From contig NZ_FNSO01000004.1 in the NCBI RefSeq assembly GCF_900105945.1, positions 5,952,001 through 6,016,000 on the forward strand: a DNA stretch of 64,000 nt, read 5' to 3'. A program made the translations under genes and the position numbers. Source of the DNA: Amycolatopsis tolypomycina. GTDB lineage: Bacteria > Actinomycetota > Actinomycetes > Mycobacteriales > Pseudonocardiaceae. Shown piece by piece: positions 37,503 through 44,290 of this stretch (positions within the stretch are counted from its first letter, which is position 1; every line of letters begins with the position of its first letter). The notes under the pieces were generated by a model. That model ran no database searches. It had not been told where the DNA came from and was given only the letters and a program-made list of their open reading frames with translations.

Positions 37503-38732
37503 ATGTCCGCAGAAGACGCCCCGCGCGTGCCGCTCGAGGCCACGGAGCTGACCAACCCGCCGCAGCTGCTGGCCAAGCTCGGCACCGACAGCCCGATCCA
37601 CAAGGTCTCGATGCCCGACGGCATGCCGGCCTGGCTGGTCACGGGCTACCGCGAGGCGCGGCGCGCGCTCTCGGACCCGCGCCTGGCCCGCAGCGACAAG
37701 GTCGCCGACCCGACGCTGAAGCCGTACCTGGCGCTGTACAACGACGACTTCTTCCGCCACTCCATGGTGTTCAACGACCGGCCGGACCACACCCGGATGA
37801 AGAAGCTCGTCTCGCAGGCGTTCACCCCGCGGTACATGGAGAACCTGCGCCCGCGGGTGCAGGAGATCACCGACCGGCTGCTCGCGGCGGTGGCCGCCAC
37901 CGGCAGCGCGGAGGTCGTCGAGGACCTGGCGATCCCGCTGCCCAACGAGGTCATCTGCGAGTGGTTCGGCGTCCCGATGTCCGACCGCGCGGAGTTCCGC
38001 GAGTACTGCGGGATCGTCACCGGCCTGGGCGAGGTGACCGACCAGAACGACATCTTCCAGGCCGGCCGCTGGTTCGACGACTACCTGACGAAGCTGATCG
38101 CGCAGCGCAAGGAGACCTCGGGCGAGGACATGATCTCGGCGATCCTGTCCGGCCAGGAGGGCAACTCGACGCTGTCGGACATCGAGCTGCGGTCCAACAT
38201 CTTCCTGATGCTGATCGGCTCGGTCGAGACGGCGGTCAACATGATCGCCAACGGCATCCTCGCCCTGCTGCGCAACCCGGAGCAGCTCGCCAAGCTGCGC
38301 GCGAACCCGGACCTGGTGCCCAAGGCGATCGAGGAGATCCTGCGCGTCGACCCGCCGGTGGTCACGGTGACCTACCACTTCGCCAAGGCGGAGGTCACGA
38401 TCGGCGACGTCACGGTCCAGCCGGGCGAGCACGTGGCGATCTCCCTGACCGCGACGAACTACGACGCGCGCGACTTCCCGGAGCCGGGCAAGTTCGACCT
38501 CGAGCGCCAGACGCCGCACCTGGCCTTCAGCCACGGCATCCACTTCTGCCTGGGCGCCCCGCTGGCCCGGCTGGAGGGCGAGATCTTCTTCAAGAGCCTG
38601 CTGGCCAAGTTCTCGGACATCCAGCTGGCGATCCCGGAGGCGGACCTGGGCTGGAAGCCGAGCTACTTCGTGCACCGGCTCAACGAGCTGCCCATCCGCT
38701 TGACCGAGTCCTCGGCGGCCGCGGCCGCGTAG
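37503..38732 (+). CDS. Cytochrome P450
   Basis: A 409-residue class I bacterial P450. The heme Cys is C349 in FSHGIHFCLGAPLAR. The K-helix ExxR is in IEEILRVDPP. The I-helix reads IGSVETAVNMI, with the acid-alcohol pair Glu-Thr retained in a less common GSVETA context. GAGGAG precedes the ATG. It is third in the operon after the catechol methyltransferase and hydroxylase. P450s near A-T didomain proteins often hydroxylate carrier-bound aryl units or couple rings; here the substrate already carries a benzylic hydroxyl if it is mandelate, so another position or ring coupling should be considered. No ferredoxin gene is near. Confidence 0.93.
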   Translation: MSAEDAPRVPLEATELTNPPQLLAKLGTDSPIHKVSMPDGMPAWLVTGYREARRALSDPRLARSDKVADPTLKPYLALYNDDFFRHSMVFNDRPDHTRMKKLVSQAFTPRYMENLRPRVQEITDRLLAAVAATGSAEVVEDLAIPLPNEVICEWFGVPMSDRAEFREYCGIVTGLGEVTDQNDIFQAGRWFDDYLTKLIAQRKETSGEDMISAILSGQEGNSTLSDIELRSNIFLMLIGSVETAVNMIANGILALLRNPEQLAKLRANPDLVPKAIEEILRVDPPVVTVTYHFAKAEVTIGDVTVQPGEHVAISLTATNYDARDFPEPGKFDLERQTPHLAFSHGIHFCLGAPLARLEGEIFFKSLLAKFSDIQLAIPEADLGWKPSYFVHRLNELPIRLTESSAAAAA

Positions 38733-38746
38733 GTTTCTCCCGTCTC

Positions 38747-38782
38747 GAGCCCCGGGACCGGTTCGCCGGCCCGGGGCTCTTT
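38747..38782 (+). terminator. P450 operon terminator (copy 1)
   Basis: Stem GAGCCCCGGG / CCCGGGGCTC, extended by CCGG/CCGG around a TTCG loop with one bulged A, then TTT. It lies 14 bp after the P450 stop. A near-identical second hairpin is at 38979-39013. Confidence 0.85.
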
Positions 38783-38799
38783 CGCGCGCCGGCCCAGAT

Positions 38800-38904
38800 C
38801 TCGCGTGACCCGAGGCGGGACCCGCGTGATCGAGGACGGGACCCGCGTGATCAGAGACGTAACTCGCGTGATCGAGGACGGGACTCGCGTGATTCGGGGC
38901 GTGA
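38800..38904. repeat. Five tandem copies of a degenerate 21-bp unit
   Basis: Units start at 38800, 38821, 38842, 38863 and 38884. The consensus is C(T/C)CGCGTGATCGAGGACGGGA. The array sits exactly between the two copies of the terminator duplication, and a partial sixth unit follows. Confidence 0.9.
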
Positions 38905-38978
38905 CCGGCGTGGCCGGCTGCCCCCACCCGGCCGCCGCCGGAACGGGAAAGCCGCGGCCGCGTAGGTTTCTCCGTCTC

Positions 38979-39013
38979 GAGCCCCGGGACGGTTCGCCGG
39001 CCCGGGGCTCTTT
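38979..39013 (+). terminator. Duplicate terminator hairpin (copy 2)
   Basis: Second copy of the P450 terminator stem GAGCCCCGGG / CCCGGGGCTC followed by TTT. It lies inside the 82-bp duplication. Confidence 0.8.
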
Positions 39014-39042
39014 CGCGCGCCGGCCCGGATTCGCAGCGCGCG

Positions 39043-39121
39043 CCCCAATGTGGCGTTGGTTGCGTCCAACGCACCGAACGCCACATTGGGTGCGTCCAAC
39101 GCACCCAACGCCACATTGGGG
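39043..39121. repeat. REP-like palindromes (family copy 2)
   Basis: CCCCAATGTGGCGTTGG is followed by an inner palindrome around GCGTCCAACGC and two inverted arms CGAACGCCACATTGGG and CCAACGCCACATTGGGG, so two alternative hairpins can form. Same family as 512-552 and 51256-51363. Confidence 0.9.
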
Positions 39122-39204
39122 CGCTTGGGGCCGGGGCCGGGGCACGGGAACGGGAAAAGCCGCCTCGCACCCGTCGGTGCGAGGCGGCTCGGGAGGCCCC
39201 CAGG

Positions 39205-40314
39205 TCAGGCTGCCGCGCGGCGCTCGCGCTCGGTGACCGCCTCGTAGTAGCGGGCGATCGCCTTGTACGACTCCTTCGGCTCGATCCGGTAGGTCGAGAA
39301 GTGGTCGAAGTAGTCGTCTCGGATGGTCTTCGTGATCGTCATGCTCGCCGTGTCGAGGTCCCACTGGGGGTCCTCGGAGTGCGGGTGCGTCGGGTGGACG
39401 AACTCCGTCACCGCGACGCTGTGGATCCCGAACTCGTCGTACAGGCGCAGCCGGTCGAGGTGGAAGTCGGCCTGGGCCTGCTCGTCGCGGACGAAGCCGT
39501 CGAACACGCGCGGGGGCTCGACCGTGCGGTCCACGATGTCGAAGCCCAGCAGGCCCTTCTCGGACGCGCCCGCGTAGGTGAACGTGCCGTACTCGGCGAT
39601 CATGATCGGCTTGCCCCACTTGCGGTACGAGTCCAGCTCGGCGATGTAGGCCTCGCGGCTCGGCTTCGCGTGGAAGTAGTCCGTGATGCCGATGTAGTCG
39701 AACGGCGTCCAGTCGACCCGCTCGAACGAACCCGCCGAGTACGTGATGCCGCCGCTGAAGTTCGCCCGTGCGACCTTCACCGCCTGGCCCAGGAACGCGT
39801 TGAGCTTCAGCTCGACGTCGTCGTGGTCGATCGGGCCGACCGGGCGCAGGAAGTGGTGGTCGGAGTCGGGGAAGGCGTTGCCCATCCGGTTGTGGTAGAA
39901 CTCGCCCGGCATGATCCCCATGGTCTGGATCGCGTGCGTGCAGCCGACGCTGACGTGGATGTCCGCGCCCTGCTTGCGGAACTTCTCGCCCAGGCGCGCG
40001 GTCTCGGCGATGTGCTCCAGCACGTCCGGCTGCTCGCCGTCCATCAGGCGCGGCTGCAGCCACACGTGCAGGCCGCGCTCGACGGCGTGGGCCGTGGTGG
40101 CCTCGAGGCGGTCGAACAGGGTGCCGTAGATCGTCACCGAGTTGGCCTTGAGGCCGTCGGCGATCGAGTCGATCTCGGTGCGCATGATGTCGTCGTTCCA
40201 CACCATGCGCGAGTTGTGGCCCTGGCCGGTCTCGTGGTTGGACCCGCAGTCGTAGGCGACCCCGCGGTAGGTGAGACCTCTCCCCTGCGGCGCGAGGATC
40301 TCGTGTTCGCTCAT
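39205..40314 (-). CDS. TIM-barrel glycoside-hydrolase-like protein
   Basis: A 369-residue soluble protein. Strand-like segments typical of a (beta/alpha)8 barrel are visible: GVAYDCGSNH at the start, NSVTIYG, HVWLQPRLM, FDYIGITDYFHA and MIAEYGTFTYAGASEKG, the last resembling the nucleophile strand of clan-A hydrolases. A convincing acid/base Asn-Glu pair at strand 4 is not seen, so it may not be a working glycosidase. No signal peptide is present, so it acts in the cytosol. AGGAG precedes the ATG. It is the last gene of the long minus-strand operon, 22 bp after the halogenase, which strongly suggests a pathway role that I cannot name. Confidence 0.65.
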   Translation of the reverse strand: MSEHEILAPQGRGLTYRGVAYDCGSNHETGQGHNSRMVWNDDIMRTEIDSIADGLKANSVTIYGTLFDRLEATTAHAVERGLHVWLQPRLMDGEQPDVLEHIAETARLGEKFRKQGADIHVSVGCTHAIQTMGIMPGEFYHNRMGNAFPDSDHHFLRPVGPIDHDDVELKLNAFLGQAVKVARANFSGGITYSAGSFERVDWTPFDYIGITDYFHAKPSREAYIAELDSYRKWGKPIMIAEYGTFTYAGASEKGLLGFDIVDRTVEPPRVFDGFVRDEQAQADFHLDRLRLYDEFGIHSVAVTEFVHPTHPHSEDPQWDLDTASMTITKTIRDDYFDHFSTYRIEPKESYKAIARYYEAVTERERRAAA

Positions 40315-40336
40315 TTCGTGCTCTCCTAAAGGACGC

Positions 40337-41566
40337 TCAAGCCGCGCGCCGGCGCTGCTGGAAGATGTCGTTGATCCCGGTCAGGCCCGAGAGCATGGTC
40401 GCGAAGTCCGTCTCGCGCGGCCGCAGCTTCTGCGGGTCGATCTGCTCCTGGGCCTTGTCCCAGTAGTCCTCCTTGTTCTTCGTGCGGTCGTAGAAGAACC
40501 GCACGAAGTCCAGCACGGAGTCGAGGAAGGTGCGGTAGCTCTCCTCGTACAGGCCGAGCAGCTCGTCCTCCACCGACGGGTCGTGCAGGGCTCCGTCGAT
40601 CGCGTCGGCCAGGGCCCGCGCGCCGCGCAGCGCCAGCGTGACGCCGGTGGACAGCAGCGGGTCGACGAACGCGGCCGCGTCGCCGACGAGCGCCCAGCCC
40701 GGGCCGTGGAAGCGCTCGGCGGTGTAGGACCAGTCCTTGATGTTGCGGAACCCGCTCGCCCGGGTCGCGCCCTTGACCAGGGTGCTGACCTCTTCGGTCT
40801 TGCCGAGCTCCTCGAAGTACAGCTCCTCCAGCGACTTGCCGGACTTCTGGTACTCCTCCAGCGGCGTCACGTAGCCGACGCTGACCGTGCCGTCGTGCAG
40901 CGGGATGAACCAGAACCAGCCGGTGGGGCGGTTCTCCGAGATGATGTCGCCGGCCTTGGTGCCGCTGTAGAGGTTGCAGCCCTGCCAGTACGTCCAGGTG
41001 GCGATGTTGCGCAGGTCGTCGTGCCAGACGACGGAGTCGAAGTGCTTGGCCAGGATGTGGTTCTGGCCGGTGGCGTCGATGACGAACTTGGCGTGCGCCT
41101 CCTTCGTCTCCTTGCTGCCCTTCTCCGCGTAGGTGACGCCGACCATGCGCTCGCCGTCGAAGATCGGCTCGCGGACGGTGACCTCTTCGAGCACCTTCGC
41201 GCCCAGCTCGCGGGCGCGGCCCAGGACCAGCGCGTCGAAGTCGGCGCGGCGCACCTGGTAGGCGTAGTCGTAGAGGGCCGACTCGGTGAACCGGAAGCCC
41301 CAGGTGCCCTGGTTCTTGCCCCACAGCAGCGTGCCGCCGTACTTCTTCGTGAAGCCCATGGCGTCCAGCCGCTTGATCAGGCCGAGGTCGTCCAAGGTGG
41401 GCAGCGCGCCGGTGATCAGGGACTCGCCGATGTGGTAGCGCGGGAACTTCTCGCGCTCCAGGACCAGGACCTTGTGCCCCATGCCGGCCAGCAGCCCGGC
41501 CGTCGCCGCGCCACCGGGTCCCCCGCCGACGACCACGACGTCGTAGTTCTCATCGCTTGCGCTCAT
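40337..41566 (-). CDS. FADH2-dependent phenolic halogenase (carrier-dependent type)
   Basis: A 409-residue flavin halogenase. The FAD motif is VVVVGGGPGGAATAGLL, the family motif FPRYHIGESL follows, and the catalytic Lys is probably K84 in TLLWGKNQG. The halogenase-specific WxWxIP motif is present as WFWFIP. VGDAAAFVDPLLSTGVTLAL is the flavin/substrate tunnel region. SgcC3 and the glycopeptide halogenases of this class chlorinate phenol rings on aminoacyl-carrier proteins. The A-T protein in the same operon is the obvious carrier. Product by inference: a 3-chloro-4-hydroxyphenyl unit. A dedicated flavin reductase is absent. Confidence 0.93.
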   Translation of the reverse strand: MSASDENYDVVVVGGGPGGAATAGLLAGMGHKVLVLEREKFPRYHIGESLITGALPTLDDLGLIKRLDAMGFTKKYGGTLLWGKNQGTWGFRFTESALYDYAYQVRRADFDALVLGRARELGAKVLEEVTVREPIFDGERMVGVTYAEKGSKETKEAHAKFVIDATGQNHILAKHFDSVVWHDDLRNIATWTYWQGCNLYSGTKAGDIISENRPTGWFWFIPLHDGTVSVGYVTPLEEYQKSGKSLEELYFEELGKTEEVSTLVKGATRASGFRNIKDWSYTAERFHGPGWALVGDAAAFVDPLLSTGVTLALRGARALADAIDGALHDPSVEDELLGLYEESYRTFLDSVLDFVRFFYDRTKNKEDYWDKAQEQIDPQKLRPRETDFATMLSGLTGINDIFQQRRRAA

Positions 41567-41606
41567 GTGCGCATTCCTCCTAGAAATCGCCGCTGCTGCT
41601 GGATCG

Positions 41607-42944
41607 TCAGAGTGCCCACAGTGGACGGTTGGGGTCGGCCAGGCCGGAGGCGAGGATCCCGCGGTAGTCCTCGATCATCCGGACCATCGTCTCCCGGTCG
41701 AACTGCTCGGTGTTGTAGCGCGCGGTGCCGGCGATCTCGCCGTCCCCGAGGATGTCGAGGGCCCACAGCACGCCGTTGGGGATGTCCGAGGTGTCCTGGC
41801 AGGACTTGGTGCGCTTGCGGACCTCGGCGTACTCGACGTCGCCGACGGTCTCGGCTTCGGTCATGCCGGGGAACTGCAGCACCTGGATGGCGCAGACGGC
41901 GTTGTCGTCCCGCTCGTAGGTCTTGTTGATCTCCGGCGCCTGCGCGACGACCTCGCTGAAGGGCAGCTCGTGCGCGTAGGCCTCCAGGCAGGTGGCCCGG
42001 ATCCGCAGCACCAGCTCGGAGAAGGTGCGGCAGCCGTCGATGTCGGTCCGCAGCGGGACCAGGTTGAAGAACGGGCCGATCGTCTCGTAGTGCGACTGGT
42101 CGGCGCGGCCGGAGGTGATGATCGGGACCACCAGGTCGGTGGCACCCGACATCCGCGCCAGCAGCGCGTTGAACGCGGCCAGCAGCACCATGAACGGCGA
42201 GCAGTGCATCACCCGCGCCAGCTCCGTCGTGCTCCGGGTGAGCTCGGCGTCGAGCAGGAACCGCTCCACCGCGTAGACGGCCGCGGTCTCCGGGGCGAGC
42301 GTGCGGTCGGCCTTGATGTCGAGCATCCGGCCGCCGCGCAGCTTGCCGCCCCAGTACCCGCGCGACGCCTCCGCCTGCTCACTGGCCAGGTCGTCGATCT
42401 GCCAGACGGAGAACTCCCCGTACTGGCGCGGCTCCGGCAGCGCGGGGACGTCGAGGCCGCGGCGCCGCGCGTAGCTGACGGCCAGCTCGTGGATCAGCAC
42501 GTGCAGCGACCAGCCGTCGCCGGCGGTGTGGTGCACGATGAGCACCAGCACGCCGTCCCGGTCGTCGAAGCGGCCCAGCTCGGCCCGCAGGTGCGGCAGC
42601 TGGTCGGCGCCGAGCCGGCCCGCCTCGATCGTGTTGACGAACTCGTCGACCTGCTCGTCGCGCGGGCGGCCGTCGTCGGTCAGGTCGTGCAGGACGAGCT
42701 CCGGCGAGCACGGCGGGTGCACGAGCTGGTACTGCTCGCCGCCTTCGCGGACGATCTCCGTGCGGAGGATCTCGTGCCGTTCGACGATGTCGTCCAGCGC
42801 GCCGCGCAGCGCGTCGAGGTCCAGCTCGCCGCGCACCCGCCAGCCGTGGATCACCAGGTGCCGGGGCCCGAACGCGCCGTCCGTCTCCCCCTTGTCGAAG
42901 ATGCACAGCAGACCGAGGTTGGCCGACAGCGGGTAGCGGCTCAT
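41607..42944 (-). CDS. Free-standing NRPS condensation enzyme (SgcC5-like)
   Basis: A 445-residue single C domain. The active-site motif is VHHTAGDGWSL (HHxxxDG), with family segments HGWRVRGELDLDALRGALDDIVERHEILRT-like at the start and IGPFFNLVPLRTDI later. Free-standing C enzymes such as SgcC5 transfer an acyl group from a discrete carrier protein to a hydroxyl or amine of a small-molecule partner. Here the donor would be the modified aryl unit on the A-T protein. The acceptor could be the sugar amine, a hydroxyl or a core made elsewhere. It lies between the halogenase and the dioxygenase genes in one operon. Confidence 0.92.
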   Translation of the reverse strand: MSRYPLSANLGLLCIFDKGETDGAFGPRHLVIHGWRVRGELDLDALRGALDDIVERHEILRTEIVREGGEQYQLVHPPCSPELVLHDLTDDGRPRDEQVDEFVNTIEAGRLGADQLPHLRAELGRFDDRDGVLVLIVHHTAGDGWSLHVLIHELAVSYARRRGLDVPALPEPRQYGEFSVWQIDDLASEQAEASRGYWGGKLRGGRMLDIKADRTLAPETAAVYAVERFLLDAELTRSTTELARVMHCSPFMVLLAAFNALLARMSGATDLVVPIITSGRADQSHYETIGPFFNLVPLRTDIDGCRTFSELVLRIRATCLEAYAHELPFSEVVAQAPEINKTYERDDNAVCAIQVLQFPGMTEAETVGDVEYAEVRKRTKSCQDTSDIPNGVLWALDILGDGEIAGTARYNTEQFDRETMVRMIEDYRGILASGLADPNRPLWAL

Positions 42945-42972
42945 CGGAAGGTTCCCTTTCCCTGCAGGGCTT

Positions 42973-44025
42973 TCAGTGGTGGTCGCGCTGGCGCTCGGCG
43001 GCCTGGTACAGCGCGGTGATGTTGCCGCTGCCGAAGCCCCGCGCCCCGAGCCGTTCGATGAGCTCCAGGAAGATCGTGTTCCGCGGGTGCACCGAGCGGG
43101 CGAAGATCTGGTACAGCTGGCCGTCGTGGTCCTCGTCGACCAGCACCTGCTGCTCGCGCAGGTTCGCCACCGAGTACTGCTCCGGCACCACGCGCTGCAG
43201 CAGGTCCGCGTAGTAGGAGGCGGGGGTGCCCATGAACTCGACGCCCCGGTCGCGCAGCACGTCGACCGCCTCGATGATCCCGTTGGTGGTGAAGGCGATG
43301 TGCTGCACGCCCGCGCCGCCGTGGTCCTTGAGGAAGTCGTCGATGTGGCCCGGCTCCTTCGAGGTGTCCGGCTCGATCAGCGTGAAGGTGACGCTGCCGG
43401 ACTTGCTCTGCACGACCTTCGTGGTCATCGCCTGGGCGCCGACCGCGATCGTCTCGGCGAAGATCAGCTCGAAGCCCAGCACGTCCCGGTAGAAGTCGAC
43501 CGTGGCGTCGAGGTGCCCGTGCTCCACGCACACCGCGAAGTGGTCGATCTCCAGCAGCGCGCCGGGTTCCTCGGCGTTCGACGCGATCGGCGCGGGGACG
43601 CCGTCCGGGTACTCGACGAAGGTGTGCAGCGTGTCGCCGAAGCCCATGATGCTGGCCGTGACGACGTTCCCGGCGCGGGACGGCCCGGCGACCGGGCGGG
43701 CCCCGCGGGCGACGGCCGCCTCGAACGCCGCCTTCGCGTCGCTGACGCGCAGGGCGATGTCCGAGACGCCGTCGCCGTGGTGGTCGACGTAGGCGGTGCC
43801 GGGGTGGTCCTCGACGAGCGGCTCGCTGAAGACGAACCGGACGTCGTTGGCCCCGATCTCGATCGAGCGCACGGTGGCCCAGTCCGGGCCGGAGTCGCCC
43901 AGCGGCCGTTCGCCGAGGCCGTACCCGCGCACCAGCCAGTCCCGTGCCGTGTCGAGGCTGCCGACGTAGAAACGGACGTAGTCCAGCTCGAGACCGTCGA
44001 GGGCCGACGGGTTCGGGGTGGCCAT
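42973..44025 (-). CDS. hmaS: 4-Hydroxymandelate synthase-type 2-oxoacid dioxygenase (HmaS/HPPD family)
   Basis: A 350-residue non-heme iron enzyme. The three iron ligands are visible: His in EIDHFAVCV, His in GAGVQHIAF and Glu in FLELIERLG. HmaS and HPPD act on the same substrate, 4-hydroxyphenylpyruvate. The sequence favours HmaS: SGSVTFTLIEPD and QAMTTKVVQS follow the Amycolatopsis HmaS pattern, where HPPD has a KVKFPINEP-type stretch. No homogentisate genes are near, while an aryl-acid A-T protein is 265 bp upstream in the same operon. It should give 4-hydroxymandelate by benzylic hydroxylation. I start at ATG 44025. Confidence 0.88.
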   Translation of the reverse strand: MATPNPSALDGLELDYVRFYVGSLDTARDWLVRGYGLGERPLGDSGPDWATVRSIEIGANDVRFVFSEPLVEDHPGTAYVDHHGDGVSDIALRVSDAKAAFEAAVARGARPVAGPSRAGNVVTASIMGFGDTLHTFVEYPDGVPAPIASNAEEPGALLEIDHFAVCVEHGHLDATVDFYRDVLGFELIFAETIAVGAQAMTTKVVQSKSGSVTFTLIEPDTSKEPGHIDDFLKDHGGAGVQHIAFTTNGIIEAVDVLRDRGVEFMGTPASYYADLLQRVVPEQYSVANLREQQVLVDEDHDGQLYQIFARSVHPRNTIFLELIERLGARGFGSGNITALYQAAERQRDHH

Positions 44026-44072
44026 GGGAAACCTTCTTTCCTGGGGTGTGCGCGGTGGGCGGCGTCCGGGAG

Positions 44073-44279
44073 TCAGGCGGCGCGGCGGGCGGCCGCGTTG
44101 GGCCGCAGGTCGCGCCAGTTCTCGGCGATGTGGTCCAGGCAGGCCTGGCGCCCGCGCGGGCCGTACGTGACCTCCCAGCCGGCGGGCACCGGAATGCCGG
44201 ACACCCACAGGGAGTGCTCGCCCGCGGCGTTCACCAGGACGGTGTAGTTCTTGTCCGGGTCGTCGAAGGGGTTCGTCAT
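44073..44279 (-). CDS. MbtH-like protein
   Basis: A 68-residue protein, the family's usual size. It shows FDDPDKNYTVLVNAAGEHSLW at the start, the conserved PAGW, and CLDHIAENWRDLRP near the end. MbtH proteins bind adenylation domains and are often needed for their activity and solubility. The gene starts 11 bp after the A-T gene, behind GAGGGAG, so the two are co-expressed. Its partner is almost certainly that A domain. Confidence 0.95.
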   Translation of the reverse strand: MTNPFDDPDKNYTVLVNAAGEHSLWVSGIPVPAGWEVTYGPRGRQACLDHIAENWRDLRPNAAARRAA

Positions 44280-44290
44280 CTCGGTCTCCC

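Larger units (their letters stand above)
38718..39030. repeat. 82-bp direct duplication (38718-38799 and 38951-39030)
   Basis: Both copies begin GCCGCGGCCGCGTAGG and end GCGCCGGCCC(A/G)GAT. They differ by two single-base deletions and one substitution. The first copy includes the last codons and stop of the P450 gene, so the second copy is a displaced duplicate of that 3' end with its terminator. Confidence 0.9.
38733..39204. other. Gene-free convergent region with duplicated terminators and repeats
   Basis: This 472-bp gap lies between the convergent P450 and hydrolase-like genes. It holds an 82-bp direct duplication of the P450 3' end and its terminator, a 21-bp tandem array between the two copies, and a REP-like palindrome. 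These are listed separately. No gene is evident. Confidence 0.8.

Noticed and set aside
42973..44025. Catabolic 4-hydroxyphenylpyruvate dioxygenase
   Set aside because: The sequence near the second iron ligand follows the HmaS pattern, and no homogentisate genes are near. Not fully excluded without an assay.
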